From contig NZ_LFLU01000001.1 in assembly GCF_001189965.1 (NCBI RefSeq), positions 496,001 to 560,000 of the forward strand: a stretch of 64,000 bases of DNA. Reading direction: 5' to 3'. Positions 26,223 to 36,092 of this stretch are shown here, piece after piece. The position numbers and the translations under genes were made by a program. Within the stretch, counting starts at the first letter, position 1, and every line of letters starts with the position of its first letter. The DNA is from Herbaspirillum rhizosphaerae. Its GTDB lineage: Bacteria; Pseudomonadota; Gammaproteobacteria; Burkholderiales; Burkholderiaceae_D. The notes below the pieces were generated by a model, which saw nothing but the letters and a program-made list of their open reading frames with translations, made no database searches and had not been told where the DNA came from.

Positions 26223-27758
26223 TCAATTCTTGCTGCGCAGCGTCTTGGCCAGGTCGGACAATTGATAGGGTTTGTTGAGAAAGGAGAAGCCGTGCACGCT
26301 GCCTTGCGTCGAGTTCAGGCCGGGCAGGGGATAGCCCGAGGCGAGGATGATTTTAGTGGCCGGATATTGTTCGCGCGTCAGTTTCGCCAGTTCGACGCCG
26401 CTGATGCTGTTGGGCATGACCACGTCGCTGAACAGGATGTCGACGGAGGTGCGTTCCAATACCTCCAGCGCTTCAGCGCCGCTGGTGGCGGTCAGGGCTT
26501 CATAGCCGAGCGTGCGGAAGAGTTCTGCGGTCACTTCCAGCAAGTCGAGCTGGTCGTCGACGATCAACACGGTCTCGATATCGACGCGTCCTTCATTGCG
26601 CTCCCGCGCTTCGCTGCTTTCCATCACCGGCAGGTAGACGATGAAGGTCGAGCCGAGCCCGGCTTCGCTGGCGATGGCCACGTCGCCAGCCGATTGATTG
26701 ATGAAGCCGTGGACCTGGCTTAAGCCCAGGCCTGTGCCTTCACCCGGCGCCTTGGTGGTGAAAAACGGTTCGAAGGCGCGGGCGGCAACATCGGGCGTCA
26801 TGCCGACGCCGGTGTCCTCGACGCGAATCTCTGCATACAGCCCGGCCGCCAGGCTGTTGACGGCTTTTTCTTTCAGGCGGATCCGGCTGGTGCTGATTGC
26901 CAGTTGCCCGCCGTCCGGCATGGCCTGGCAGGCGTTGACGACGAGATTGAGCAGCGCGGTTTCAAAACGCGCGGCGTCGATCTTGACGGGAATCGCGCCG
27001 GAATCGAGCTGGAGTTTGAACTGGATCGATGAATTGCCCGCGCGGCGCAGCACCGATTCGAAATCGTTGATCAGGGCATTGAGGTCGTGTTCTTCCGACT
27101 GCAGCGGCTGTTGCCGGGCAAACGACAGCAATTGCTGCGTCAGGCCGGCGCCGCGCGAAATGGCGCGACGCATGCTGTCGAGCGTGCGCGAGCCTTGCAG
27201 TTCAGGATGCTGCGCAACCAGGACGTCCATGCCGCTGGAGGCGACGGCGAGCAGGTTGTTGAAGTCGTGCGCCACGCCGCCGGTGAGTTTGCCCAGGGCT
27301 TCCATTTTCTGCGATTGGAACAGGGCCGCATTGGCCTGTGCCAGCGCTGTGGCGGCTTGCTGTTTTTCGGTGACGTCGCGGGTGATTTTGGCAAAGCCGA
27401 TCAGCTCGCCGCTTTTCTTCATGATCGGATCGATGACGACGCTGGCCCAGAAGCGCGATCCATCCTTGCGCACGCGCCAGCCTTCGTCTTCGAACTTGCC
27501 TTCCGTGACGGCGATGCGCAGCGCGCGCGCCGGCAGTCCGACTTCCTGATCTTCGGCGGTATAAAAACGGGAAAAGTGCGTACCCAGAATCTCTTGCTCG
27601 GTATAGCCCTTGAAGCGCTCCGCGCCATTGTTCCAGGTAGTGATATTGCCCTTGACGTCCAGCATGTAGATCGCATAGTCGCGGATCGACGATACCGCCA
27701 GCTGGAACTGCTGCGCATCCGTCAATTCGACTTCGCCTGGAAATTCATCAGCTGTCAT
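26223..27758 (-). CDS. hybrid sensor histidine kinase (PAS-HisKA-HATPase-REC)
   Basis: The 511-residue soluble protein has no membrane segment. Domains in order: PAS with PAC (about 15-135), dimerisation/phosphoacceptor domain with His164 in GGVAHDFNNLL, ATPase domain with N box NLVVNACQAM, G boxes DTGVGM and GTGLGLS, and a C-terminal receiver with Asp445 in ILFSDVVMP. The HDFNN form is typical of HWE/HisKA kinases paired with internal receivers. Without an output domain, the signal must pass on by phosphotransfer or protein contact. No cognate regulator gene is adjacent. Confidence 0.92.
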   Translation of the reverse strand: MTADEFPGEVELTDAQQFQLAVSSIRDYAIYMLDVKGNITTWNNGAERFKGYTEQEILGTHFSRFYTAEDQEVGLPARALRIAVTEGKFEDEGWRVRKDGSRFWASVVIDPIMKKSGELIGFAKITRDVTEKQQAATALAQANAALFQSQKMEALGKLTGGVAHDFNNLLAVASSGMDVLVAQHPELQGSRTLDSMRRAISRGAGLTQQLLSFARQQPLQSEEHDLNALINDFESVLRRAGNSSIQFKLQLDSGAIPVKIDAARFETALLNLVVNACQAMPDGGQLAISTSRIRLKEKAVNSLAAGLYAEIRVEDTGVGMTPDVAARAFEPFFTTKAPGEGTGLGLSQVHGFINQSAGDVAIASEAGLGSTFIVYLPVMESSEARERNEGRVDIETVLIVDDQLDLLEVTAELFRTLGYEALTATSGAEALEVLERTSVDILFSDVVMPNSISGVELAKLTREQYPATKIILASGYPLPGLNSTQGSVHGFSFLNKPYQLSDLAKTLRSKN

Positions 27759-27973
27759 CTGGCTCGTTCCTTCAAATGGTCGATCAGGCGGAATCAGCGC
27801 CGATTATTGAAAAACCTGGCTGCAAGGGTGCAATGACGCACCGACAACATGCGAGGTATTGTGACGCGGACAAGCTTTTGACGCAATTACTGTTACTACA
27901 TTCGTTACCGTAACCAAAGCGCGAGTTGTCGAAAGAGCATGTGGACGTTTCGCGAAGCGGCCTTGCTGTTTGT

Positions 27974-28000
27974 TAAAGATTTTGCCTCCTTATCCGTTAA
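27974..28000 (+). promoter_or_regulatory. sigma28 (FliA) promoter candidate upstream of the unknown gene at 28032
   Basis: TAAAGATT at 27974-27981, an 11-bp spacer, and TCCGTTAA at 27993-28000 match TAAAGTTT-N11-GCCGATAA at 13 of 16 positions. The expected start lies about 25 nt before the ATG. Confidence 0.68.
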
Positions 28001-28031
28001 TTGATAAATACGAGTACGGAATGGATGAGAC

Positions 28032-28418
28032 ATGAAGATCGATGCAAGCGACAACCCGCAGGGTGTCGCCTCCCAAGTGAGTGCAAGCGTCAATAAGGCG
28101 AGCGCTCCCAATGACAGTCAGGCGCCGGCGTCGACCGATACGGTGACCTTGTCGGATGCGGCGACGCAATTGGCGAGCGGACTCTCGACACTGGCCGCCG
28201 CCGTGGCAGCGATGCCCCTGCCGGCACAGCCGCAGCCGCAAGCTATGAAGCGCCGCAAGGCGCAGGGCAACGGCCTGACGCCGATGCTGGACGTCGATGC
28301 CTTCCGTTTGATCCGCGACAAATTGCGTTCGCAGAATCTGGGGCTGAAGCCGGCCGATCCGACCGTGAAGAAACTGAAAGACGCCGCGCAGGACGATGGC
28401 AAGATCTCATCCCAATAG
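28032..28418 (+). CDS. unknown small protein, probable FliA-regulon member
   Basis: The 128-residue protein begins [11 protein letters not shown] and has a polar, low-complexity N-terminus with [18 protein letters not shown] at about residues 35-52, then a basic linker ([10 protein letters not shown]) and a charged C-terminal helix region. The VTLSD segment recurs in FlgM and other flagellar export substrates, but the C-terminal sigma-binding helices of FlgM are not convincingly present. A sigma28-type promoter lies 31 bp upstream. I infer a late flagellar or chemotaxis role; no function is assigned. The gene lies between the hybrid kinase and tRNA-Pro. Confidence 0.68.
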   Translation: MKIDASDNPQGVASQVSASVNKASAPNDSQAPASTDTVTLSDAATQLASGLSTLAAAVAAMPLPAQPQPQAMKRRKAQGNGLTPMLDVDAFRLIRDKLRSQNLGLKPADPTVKKLKDAAQDDGKISSQ

Positions 28419-28467
28419 GATTTTTCGTCATTCGCACGCTGTTTTTCAAACGCATCGAATGTTGGCA

Positions 28468-28497
28468 GAGACAAAACAAATTCCACTCTGCTATAAT
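28468..28497 (+). promoter_or_regulatory. sigma70 promoter of tRNA-Pro
   Basis: A perfect TATAAT at 28492-28497 is preceded at 18 bp by GAGACA at 28468-28473. The start would fall about 5 nt before the tRNA. Confidence 0.65.
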
Positions 28498-28508
28498 TGC
28501 CGGCTCGT

Positions 28509-28585
28509 CGGGGCGTAGCGCAGCCTGGTAGCGTACTTGCATGGGGTGCAAGGGGTCGAGTGTTCGAATCACTCCGTCCCGACCA
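28509..28585 (+). tRNA. tRNA-Pro (anticodon GGG)
   Basis: The 77-nt gene folds as a complete cloverleaf: acceptor CGGGGCG/CGTCCCG with one G-U pair, anticodon stem CTTGC/GCAAG around the loop ATGGGGT, T stem GAGTG/CACTC around TTCGAAT, and an encoded CCA. Anticodon GGG reads CCC and CCU codons. Confidence 0.97.
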
Positions 28586-28595
28586 AAGAAATCGA

Positions 28596-28627
28596 AGGGC
28601 CACAAGTTTTTGCTTGTGGCCCTTTTT
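28596..28627 (+). terminator. terminator after tRNA-Pro
   Basis: AGGGCCACAAG and CTTGTGGCCCT form a perfect 11-bp stem with a 6-nt loop and five T. Confidence 0.92.
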
Positions 28628-28985
28628 GTTTTTTCTTCGACAGCTTCGCCTTCTCATTGCGGAAGTTGCCTACCGGCAGGTATGGCGCAACAGGTATATA
28701 AAGATGATGTTTGCCTAGTCGTGAACGCATCGTCCGGTGGATTTTGCATCGACCGTTCCGGCATAAGCTACACGTAAGTTATGCCTTGTAAGCTGCCTTC
28801 AAAATAGGGGGAGACTGCGTGCCGGATTGCATAAATAGAAATCGAGGGCGAACCGGCTCGGCGTATCCAGATCTCCTTTCAGACAAGTTGTTCGGACGAC
28901 ATCCGTACTTGCCGAAACGATAGCAAATCAATAGCAAATAAGCAGCTTATCGGGCGGGGCGGAAATACAGTGAGGAGACTGCCGT
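28628..28985. other. gene-free region upstream of the second chemoreceptor
   Basis: No convincing coding region, repeat or integration site is visible. I searched for a sigma28 promoter before the chemoreceptor and found no good match. Confidence 0.45.
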
Positions 28986-30698
28986 ATGTTCCAAAGGAAA
29001 AGCAAGGCGCTGTCGCGTGCGCTGGGGGTGTTGATGGCGGTGGTGATTCCGGTCGCGGTCGGTGTTGGCGTGTTCGCCGGCCTGGGCGCATCGGGATTGC
29101 CGGTGCCGGTGCTGTGGCAGGCGGTGATAGCGACGGCAGCGGCGGTGATCTTGTCCAGTCTTGCGAAGAAAAATGGCGACGCCGGGCAGGGCGCCAGCTT
29201 CGTCGACAAGATCGGCAGCGAGATCGATCACATCATGATCGGCGCGGCCGAGACCTCTTATTTTGTCGACTCCATCAAAAATAAAATCGGCCAGGACGTG
29301 CAGGCGGCCAACGGCATCGTTGCCGGCTCCGAGCAGAACGCCAGCACCACCGAACAGATTGCCGCCAATGCGGAACGCGCCTCCAAGGTTGCTGCCGACG
29401 TGCGTTTGGAAAGCGTGGCCGGACGCGCCGAAGTCGACCTGGGGTTGGCGCAGATCAGCAAGGCGCGCCACGATGCGCAGAACGCTTCGGTCATGATGTC
29501 GGCGCTGCAGGAAAAATCCAAGCGCATTCACGGCATTACCGAAGTGATCAGCGAGATTGCCGCACGCACCAATCTGCTGGCCTTGAACGCGGCGATCGAA
29601 GCAGCGCGCGCGGGTGAGCACGGGCGCGGCTTTGCGGTGGTGGCCGGCGAAGTGCGCCAACTGGCGCAGCGCACCAAGGAGGCGACCGATGATATCGGCG
29701 CGATGGTGCGTTCCATCACCGAAGAGGCGGAGCGCGCCGCCGGCGGCATGCAGGCGCTGAGCGTGAAGGTGCAGGAGGCGTCGCAAAACGTCGAACGCGT
29801 ACACGGCTTCCTCGGCAGCATCGAGCGCTCGGCGGCCATCTCGGAAGAGGAAATTCAGCAGATCGCCCGCGCGTCTCGCGAGCACGTGGAGACCACGCAC
29901 CGGATCGCCGAGGCGATCCTCAAGATCCGCGACGGCATGCTGGCCACGGATATCGAGTTGCCGCGCGTCGCCGCATCGGCGATGGCGTTGTCGGAGCGTG
30001 CCGAATTGGTGTACGACGCGATTGCCGAGAGCAACGCGAAGACGCAGCACGACGACATCCAGAAAGCGGCGGCGGCAACTGCCAAACGCATCGGCAAGTT
30101 GTTCGAGGAGGCGATCGCGGCCGGACGCATCACGCAGGCGGCGCTGTTTGACCGCACGTATAAACCGGTCGCCAACACGAATCCGCCTAAGCACACGACG
30201 CAGTTCGACGCCTTCACCGATCGGGTGCTGCCGGATGTGCAAGAAGGGCTGCTGGAGGCGATGCCGCAACTGGCGTATGCCGGCGCGGTCGACAACAACG
30301 GTTACTTTCCGACGCACAACAAAAAATTCTCCAGGCCATTGACGGGCGACTATGACACCGATCTGGTGAATAACCGCACCAAGCGCATTTTCAGCGACCG
30401 TACCGGAAAGCGTTGCGGGGCGAATACAAAACCCTTCCTCTTGCAGACATACAAGCGCGATACCGGCGAGGTCATGCACGACCTGTCGGTGCCGATTTAT
30501 GTCAACGGCAAGCATTGGGGCGGTTTCCGCGTCGGCTATCGGTCGAGTCAGGCCGAGGCGGGGGCGCCGGTCGCGGCAACCGGCATTGCTGCCGCGCCGC
30601 AAACCGTCAGAACGCCGTCAGAAAAGCCGCCTAAGCAGCTAACCGGCGTGAGCAAGAACGAGAACAGCAAGGGATTGGTGCGCCAGATCTCGGCTTGA
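28986..30698 (+). CDS. methyl-accepting chemotaxis protein with C-terminal cytoplasmic sensor
   Basis: The 570-residue receptor has two closely spaced N-terminal membrane helices (about 11-32 and 43-60) and no periplasmic domain. The signalling helix pair follows at once, with the tip [35 protein letters not shown] near residues 190-225. The C-terminal part (about 420-530) is a Cache-like domain: [42 protein letters not shown], and GGFRVGY. The sensor therefore sits in the cytoplasm after the signalling module. AGGAG lies 10 bp before the ATG, and the cheRDB genes follow directly. Confidence 0.9.
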   Translation: MFQRKSKALSRALGVLMAVVIPVAVGVGVFAGLGASGLPVPVLWQAVIATAAAVILSSLAKKNGDAGQGASFVDKIGSEIDHIMIGAAETSYFVDSIKNKIGQDVQAANGIVAGSEQNASTTEQIAANAERASKVAADVRLESVAGRAEVDLGLAQISKARHDAQNASVMMSALQEKSKRIHGITEVISEIAARTNLLALNAAIEAARAGEHGRGFAVVAGEVRQLAQRTKEATDDIGAMVRSITEEAERAAGGMQALSVKVQEASQNVERVHGFLGSIERSAAISEEEIQQIARASREHVETTHRIAEAILKIRDGMLATDIELPRVAASAMALSERAELVYDAIAESNAKTQHDDIQKAAAATAKRIGKLFEEAIAAGRITQAALFDRTYKPVANTNPPKHTTQFDAFTDRVLPDVQEGLLEAMPQLAYAGAVDNNGYFPTHNKKFSRPLTGDYDTDLVNNRTKRIFSDRTGKRCGANTKPFLLQTYKRDTGEVMHDLSVPIYVNGKHWGGFRVGYRSSQAEAGAPVAATGIAAAPQTVRTPSEKPPKQLTGVSKNENSKGLVRQISA

Positions 30699-30793
30699 AC
30701 AGCTTGACCGTGCAGGGCAGGTTGATAGACTATTCGACAACGGGGGTATTTGTCTCAGAATCGGGCAGGCCGTAATAGAAAAGGAAAATCAAC

Positions 30794-31660
30794 TTGAAAC
30801 CTGCGCCACAGAATAAGCTTGATTCTGTCAAAGAGTTCGATTTTACCAATCGTGATTTTGACCGGGTCCGCGACCTGATCTACAAGCGCGCGGGCATCGC
30901 TCTGGCAGAAAGCAAGCAGGAAATGGTCTATAGCCGTCTGGCGCGGCGTTTGCGCGCGACCGGCATCGGCTCGTTCGTGCAATACCTGGACCTGTTGGAG
31001 CGCGGCGGCGATGCAGACGAGTGGGAAGCCTTCACCAATGCGCTGACCACCAATCTGACGTCCTTCTTCCGCGAATCGCACCACTTTCCCATCCTCGCCG
31101 ATTTCGTCAAGACCTTGAAGGAGCCGGTCACGGTCTGGTGTTCTGCCGCCTCGACGGGCGAAGAGCCGTACACGATCGCCATGACCTTGTGCGAAGCCTA
31201 CGGCAGCCTGACGCCGCCGGCGCAGATCATCGCCACCGACATCGATACCAATGTGCTGGCAACCGGCGCCAACGGTGTTTATCCGATGGAGCGCATCGAC
31301 AAGCTCTCGCCCGAACGCGTGAAGAAGTTCTTCCTGCGCGGCAAGGGCGCTCAGGAGGGCTATGTCCGCGTGCGTCCGGAGCTGCGCAAGATGGTGACCT
31401 TCAAACAGTTGAACCTGCTGGGCGACAGTTGGCCGGTGCAGGGGCAATTTGACGTGATTTTTTGCCGCAACGTGATGATCTACTTCGACAAGCCGACGCA
31501 GAGCAAGATCCTGTCGCGCTTCGTGCCGCTGATGAAGCCGCATGCCTTGCTGTTTGCCGGCCATTCGGAAAATTTCCTGTATGTCTCCGACGCATTGAAG
31601 TTGAAGGGCAAGACTGTCTACGAACTCAATGCGGCGTCACAACGCAAAGTGGGGAAATAA
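30794..31660 (+). CDS. cheR: chemotaxis protein methyltransferase CheR
   Basis: This 288-residue enzyme methylates glutamates of chemoreceptors using SAM. It has the N-terminal helical domain (DFTNRDFDRVRDLIYKRAGI), then the SAM-binding fold with WCSAASTGEEPYTIAM and FDVIFCRNVMIYFD. TTG is the start codon: it follows AAGGA at good spacing and no ATG is suitably placed. cheD starts 3 bp after its stop. Confidence 0.95.
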   Translation: MKPAPQNKLDSVKEFDFTNRDFDRVRDLIYKRAGIALAESKQEMVYSRLARRLRATGIGSFVQYLDLLERGGDADEWEAFTNALTTNLTSFFRESHHFPILADFVKTLKEPVTVWCSAASTGEEPYTIAMTLCEAYGSLTPPAQIIATDIDTNVLATGANGVYPMERIDKLSPERVKKFFLRGKGAQEGYVRVRPELRKMVTFKQLNLLGDSWPVQGQFDVIFCRNVMIYFDKPTQSKILSRFVPLMKPHALLFAGHSENFLYVSDALKLKGKTVYELNAASQRKVGK

Positions 31661-31663
31661 ATC

Positions 31664-32269
31664 ATGAACCCCCAAGGCCAGGATCAATTCGCATCCAACG
31701 TTTATTACGACCGTACCTTCGACTGCGACGCGGCGAAGATACTGCCTGGCGAATACTATTTCACGCACAAGGACATGATGATCGTCACGGTGCTGGGGTC
31801 CTGCGTGTCGGCGTGCATCCGCGACCGCGTCACCGGCATCGGCGGGATGAACCACTTCATGCTGCCCGACAGCGGCGACGGCGACAGCCCGATTTCCGCG
31901 TCGATGCGCTATGGCACCTACGCCATGGAAATTCTCATCAACGATGTGCTCAAGGCGGGCGCGCGGCGTGAAAACCTGGAAGCGAAAGTGTTTGGCGGCG
32001 GCAATGTATTGCGCGGCTTCATCGCCATCAACGTCGGCGAGCGCAATGCGCAGTTCGTCCGGGATTATCTGAAAGCGGAAAATATCCGCGTCGTGGCCGA
32101 AGATCTCAATGACATCTGGCCGCGCAAGGTGTATTTTTTCCCGCGCACCGGCAAGGTGCTGGTGAAAAAGCTCAAGCAGCTGCACAACAATACGCTGGTC
32201 AACCGCGAACAGGACTACGCCAGCAGGCTGGTCACGAAACCGGTTGGCGGCGCAGTCGACTTGTTTTAA
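31664..32269 (+). CDS. cheD: chemoreceptor glutamine deamidase CheD
   Basis: The 201-residue protein has the CheD active-site cysteine at 47 (LGSCVSAC) and histidine at 64 (GGMNHFMLP). CheD deamidates glutamines in chemoreceptors and in some species stimulates CheC; no cheC is present here, since cheZ provides CheY-P dephosphorylation. The gene lies tightly between cheR and cheB. Confidence 0.94.
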   Translation: MNPQGQDQFASNVYYDRTFDCDAAKILPGEYYFTHKDMMIVTVLGSCVSACIRDRVTGIGGMNHFMLPDSGDGDSPISASMRYGTYAMEILINDVLKAGARRENLEAKVFGGGNVLRGFIAINVGERNAQFVRDYLKAENIRVVAEDLNDIWPRKVYFFPRTGKVLVKKLKQLHNNTLVNREQDYASRLVTKPVGGAVDLF

Positions 32270-32362
32270 AGTCGGGCTTGCTCCCTGCGGGGCGAGTTGT
32301 ACAATGGTTCATAGGCTTCCGCGCGCATGCGCAGGAGCGAGTTTCTGGAAAGTACTGATCGT

Positions 32363-33442
32363 ATGAAAATAAAAGTATTGATCGTTGACGATTCGGCATT
32401 GATCCGTAGCGTCATGAAAGAGATCATCGGCAGCCAACCAGATATGGAAGTCGTGGGCGTGGCCCCTGACCCTATCATCGCGCGTGACTTGATCAAGCAA
32501 ACCAACCCGGATGTATTGACGCTGGATGTCGAAATGCCGCGCATGGACGGCCTCGACTTCCTCGAGAAGCTGATGCGCCTGCGCCCGATGCCGGTGGTGA
32601 TGGTGTCCTCGCTGACCGAGCGCGGCTCGGAAATCACCCTGCGCGCGCTTGAGCTGGGCGCAGTCGACTTCGTGACCAAGCCGAAGATTTCGATCCAGAG
32701 CGGCATGCAGGAATACACCGACATGATCGCCGACAAGATTCGCGCGGCATCGAAGGCCAGCATTCGTCCACGCGCAATCCCGCATCCGGATGCGCACAAG
32801 AGCTCAGGCGGCGAACCCTTGCCGCAAATGCGCAATCCGCTGCTGTCGAGCGAAAAGCTGATCATCATCGGCGCCTCCACCGGCGGCACCGAGGCAATCA
32901 AGGAGTTTCTGATCAAGATGCCGTCGGATTGCCCGGGCATCCTGATCACGCAGCACATGCCGGAAGGTTTTACGCGCTCGTTCGCGCAGCGCCTGGACAA
33001 TCTGTGCAAGATTTCGGTCAAGGAAGCGGCCGGCAACGAACGTATCCTGCCGGGCCACGCCTATATCGCGCCGGGGCATTCGCACCTGAAGCTGGTGCGC
33101 AGCGGCGCCAACTACATGACGCAGCTTGACCAGGGGCCGCCGGTCAATCGCCATCGGCCGTCGGTCGATGTGCTGTTCCATTCGGCGGCGGCGTGCGCCG
33201 GCAAGAACGCGCTCGGCGTGATTTTGACCGGCATGGGCAAGGACGGCGCGCTGGGCATGCTGGAAATGCGCAATGCCGGCGCCTACAATTTTGCGCAGGA
33301 CGAGGCTTCCTGCGTGGTGTTCGGCATGCCGCGCGAGGCGATTGCCGTCGGCGGCGCGCATGAGGTGTTGTCATTGCAGGCCATGCCGGGCCGCGTGATG
33401 AGTTATCTCGCAGAGCACGGCAGTCGTGCATTGCGCGTGTAG
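32363..33442 (+). CDS. cheB: protein-glutamate methylesterase CheB
   Basis: This 359-residue response regulator has an N-terminal receiver with Asp55 (LTLDVEMP) and a C-terminal methylesterase domain with Ser172 (IIGASTGG), His198 (ITQHMPEGF) and the Asp of LTGMGKDGA near 294. It removes methyl groups from receptors, giving adaptation. I chose the ATG at 32363 because it places the receiver at residue 3; an in-frame start at 32327 has no family support. Confidence 0.95.
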   Translation: MKIKVLIVDDSALIRSVMKEIIGSQPDMEVVGVAPDPIIARDLIKQTNPDVLTLDVEMPRMDGLDFLEKLMRLRPMPVVMVSSLTERGSEITLRALELGAVDFVTKPKISIQSGMQEYTDMIADKIRAASKASIRPRAIPHPDAHKSSGGEPLPQMRNPLLSSEKLIIIGASTGGTEAIKEFLIKMPSDCPGILITQHMPEGFTRSFAQRLDNLCKISVKEAAGNERILPGHAYIAPGHSHLKLVRSGANYMTQLDQGPPVNRHRPSVDVLFHSAAACAGKNALGVILTGMGKDGALGMLEMRNAGAYNFAQDEASCVVFGMPREAIAVGGAHEVLSLQAMPGRVMSYLAEHGSRALRV

Positions 33443-33594
33443 TTCAAGTTCAAGTACTATGCAGCCCATTATCGAATAAGATGCTCAGTAGTAGCGCAGT
33501 GGCAAATGCGTAGTTTTGTAGGACAGGGCCTCAAGTTTCGCTGTATTCGTGTCGTTATCGTCAACAATTGTTTTGATTCAATGGAGTAATAGTC

Positions 33595-33990
33595 ATGGCA
33601 GGCCCAAATACCAAGTTTCTCGTTGTAGACGATTTCTCCACGATGCGCCGCATCGTCCGGAACCTGCTCAAAGAGCTGGGTTACACCAACGTGGATGAAG
33701 CCGAAGATGGCGTGCAGGCGTTGCACAAGCTGCGCAGCGATCAGTTCGACTTCGTGGTTTCCGACTGGAACATGCCCAACATGGACGGTCTGACCATGTT
33801 GCAGGAAATCCGTAAAGATCCGGCGCTGGCCAAGCTGCCGGTCTTGATGGTGACCGCGGAAGCCAAGAAGGAAAACATTGTTGCCGCCGCGCAAGCCGGC
33901 GCCAATGGCTACGTGGTCAAGCCGTTCACGGCAGCGACGCTGGACGAAAAGCTCGGCAAGATCTTCGAAAAGATGGATGCCGGAGGCTAA
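33595..33990 (+). CDS. cheY: chemotaxis response regulator CheY
   Basis: The 131-residue single-domain receiver shows the acidic pair Asp12-Asp13, phosphorylation site Asp57 ([12 protein letters not shown]), Thr87 and Lys109. CheY-P binds the flagellar switch (FliM, encoded at the right edge of this window). It lies 152 bp after cheB, so it may have its own promoter, and cheZ follows by one base. Confidence 0.97.
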   Translation: MAGPNTKFLVVDDFSTMRRIVRNLLKELGYTNVDEAEDGVQALHKLRSDQFDFVVSDWNMPNMDGLTMLQEIRKDPALAKLPVLMVTAEAKKENIVAAAQAGANGYVVKPFTAATLDEKLGKIFEKMDAGG

Positions 33991-33991
33991 C

Positions 33992-34633
33992 GTGGATACT
34001 GCATCCCAAGGAGCCGTTACTCCGGGGGCGGATCAGCAAGACCAGTTCCTGTCACGCATAGGGCACATGACGCGCAGCTTGCATGACAATCTGCGCGGCT
34101 TGGGTTTTGATCGTCTGCTGGAGAAGGCTGCGAGCGATATGCCCGATGCGCGTGATCGTCTCGAATATGTGGCGATGATGACGGAGAAGGCGGCGCAGCG
34201 CGTGCTGAACGCGACCGAGACCGCCGGCCCGATGCAGGACGCCATCGGCGAAGGTGCCGGCAGCCTGGCCGCAGAGTGGAAAGCTGTCACCGAAGCCGGT
34301 TTTTCCGAAGAGGCCTATCGCGCCATGGCGGAAAAGACCCAGCTGTACCTCGGCTCGACCCGCGAAAATGTCAGCATGACCAAGCAGCAGTTGCTGGACA
34401 TCATGATGGCGCAGGATTTTCAGGATCTGACCGGGCAGGTGATCAAGCGCGTTACCGCACTGGCGCACGATATTGAAAGCCAGCTGGTGCAACTGCTGGT
34501 GGACTACTCGCCGCCGGAAGCCAAGCGCGAAGACAATGGCTTGCTCAACGGTCCGCAGATCAATCCGACGGGCACCAATGTCATCGCCAATCAAAGCCAG
34601 GTTGACGATTTGCTGGAAAGCCTCGGTTTCTGA
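33992..34633 (+). CDS. cheZ: CheY-P phosphatase CheZ
   Basis: The 213-residue coiled protein has the catalytic segment AQDFQDLTGQVIKR with the glutamine that attacks CheY-P, and the C-terminal CheY-binding tail DDLLESLGF. Start is GTG at 33992, one base after the cheY stop, with CGGAGG overlapping the cheY end. It is the last che gene before the flagellar block. Confidence 0.93.
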   Translation: MDTASQGAVTPGADQQDQFLSRIGHMTRSLHDNLRGLGFDRLLEKAASDMPDARDRLEYVAMMTEKAAQRVLNATETAGPMQDAIGEGAGSLAAEWKAVTEAGFSEEAYRAMAEKTQLYLGSTRENVSMTKQQLLDIMMAQDFQDLTGQVIKRVTALAHDIESQLVQLLVDYSPPEAKREDNGLLNGPQINPTGTNVIANQSQVDDLLESLGF

Positions 34634-34686
34634 GTCAGGGTTGATCGGATGTTGTTGTTTATCAGATAATTCTCTGCAGCAAACCT

Positions 34687-34718
34687 CGCCGGGACAGATG
34701 TAAATTTTCATCCCGGCG
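34687..34718 (+). other. stem-loop in the cheZ-flhB gap
   Basis: CGCCGGGA and TCCCGGCG form an 8-bp stem with a 16-nt AT-rich loop. No T-run follows, so a Rho-independent terminator is not supported. Confidence 0.6.
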
Positions 34719-34782
34719 CAGGTATCTCCCTCCGTTATTTCTGCCTCCTCCCTCTGAAGGCAGACTTGGCGTGCTTTTCCTA

Positions 34783-34808
34783 CCCCGAAATACGGGGCGT
34801 TTCGCCCC
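34783..34808 (+). other. two mutually exclusive hairpins upstream of flhB
   Basis: CCCCG-AAATA-CGGGG (34783-34797) and GGGGCG-TTT-CGCCCC (34794-34808... ending in CCCC) share their central GGGG, so only one can form at a time. They lie in the leader about 100 bp before flhB. Confidence 0.5.
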
Positions 34809-34910
34809 TTATTCCCGCGATGATACAAGGCCTCCGTCGCCAATAATTCCCCCTGATAGTCTCAAAATTCCGTCCTTACAAGCGGAAAGCAGCAATACAG
34901 GGGAGCGGCA

Positions 34911-36092
34911 GTGGCCGAAGATAGCGATCAGGAACGGACCGAACAGCCCACCAGCAAACGCGTTGAAAAAGCGCGTGAGCAGGGCGATGTGCCGCGTTCG
35001 CGCGAGATGGCTACGTGTGTCACGTTGCTGATCGGCGGCGCGACGGTCTGGATGTTTACCGGTCCGCTGATCACCAGCCTGAACCGCATCATGGTGTCCA
35101 CCATGACGTTCGAACGCGAGATGGCCTACGATCCGGTGTTGTTGTTCAATCACCTGAGCGGGCATTTCATGGAAATCGCGGTGGCGATGATCCCGATCGC
35201 CTTCATGATGACGCTGGCTGCAGTGGCATCCCCTCTGATCCTCGGCGGCTGGCTGTTCAACAGCAGCTCCCTGGTTCCCAAATTCAGCCGCATGAACCCG
35301 ATTTCGGGCTTCATGAACATGTTTTCCATCAATTCCCTGGTCGAGCTCGGCAAGGGTATCCTCAAGACCGTCCTGGTGGGCACTGTTGCCTGGCTGGCCA
35401 TGAAGAGCCATATCGATGCGGTGCTCAATCTCAGTGTTGAGCCGCTTGAGGCCAGCAGCATGCACATGCCGCATCTGCTGTGGTCCAGCTTCATCATGAT
35501 CGTGTGCGCATTGATCGTGATTGCCGCCATCGATGTGCCCTATCAGTTGTGGAACTACAACCGCAAGCTGAAGATGACCCGTCAGGAAGTCAAGGACGAG
35601 CACAAGGAGTCCGACGGTAACCCGCAGATCAAGGGCAAGATTCGCCAACTGCAGCGTGCCGCAGCGCGCCGCCGCATGATGTCCAACGTGCCGACCGCCG
35701 ACGTGGTGGTGACCAACCCGACGCACTTTGCCGTTGCGCTCAAGTACAGCGAAGGTTCGATGTCGGCGCCGACCGTGGTTGCCAAGGGGACCGAAGCGGT
35801 GGCCGCGAAGATCCGCGAACTGGCGCGCGAACACAAAGTGCCGATTCTCGAGGCGCCGCCGCTGGCGCGCGCCTTGCACTACCACACCGAAATCGGCGAC
35901 GAAATTCCCGAGGCGCTCTATACCGCCGTGGCCGAAGTGCTGGCCTACATCTTCCAGCTGCGCACCTATGGCGCCGGCGGCGGTGTGCGGCCGGAAGAAC
36001 CGCATGACCTGGATGTGCCGAAAGAAATGGACGATCCTTTGTACAAACGCAAGGCCGCAATTGCTGCCATCCGAGCTAGGGCAGCACGATGA
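34911..36092 (+). CDS. flhB: flagellar type III export switch protein FlhB
   Basis: The 393-residue protein has four membrane helices in its first 215 residues and a cytoplasmic domain with the autocleavage motif NPTH at 269-272. Cleavage after Asn switches export from rod/hook to filament substrates. The N-terminus EDSDQERTEQPTSKRVEKAREQG is diagnostic. GTG start after GGGAG. It overlaps flhA by ATGA and opens the flhB-flhA-flhF-flhG-fliA series. Confidence 0.97.
   Translation: MAEDSDQERTEQPTSKRVEKAREQGDVPRSREMATCVTLLIGGATVWMFTGPLITSLNRIMVSTMTFEREMAYDPVLLFNHLSGHFMEIAVAMIPIAFMMTLAAVASPLILGGWLFNSSSLVPKFSRMNPISGFMNMFSINSLVELGKGILKTVLVGTVAWLAMKSHIDAVLNLSVEPLEASSMHMPHLLWSSFIMIVCALIVIAAIDVPYQLWNYNRKLKMTRQEVKDEHKESDGNPQIKGKIRQLQRAAARRRMMSNVPTADVVVTNPTHFAVALKYSEGSMSAPTVVAKGTEAVAAKIRELAREHKVPILEAPPLARALHYHTEIGDEIPEALYTAVAEVLAYIFQLRTYGAGGGVRPEEPHDLDVPKEMDDPLYKRKAAIAAIRARAAR

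Noticed and set aside
28861..28985. possible sigma28 promoter before the second chemoreceptor
   Set aside because: GCCGAAAC occurs, but no TAAAG-like -35 lies at the required distance.
28509..28985. genomic island integrated at tRNA-Pro
   Set aside because: There is no integrase gene and no repeat of the tRNA 3' end in the window; flanking genes look native.
33450..33490. possible sigma28 promoter before cheY
   Set aside because: TCAAGTTC and GCCCATTA are present but need a 12-bp spacer and have several mismatches; too weak to call.
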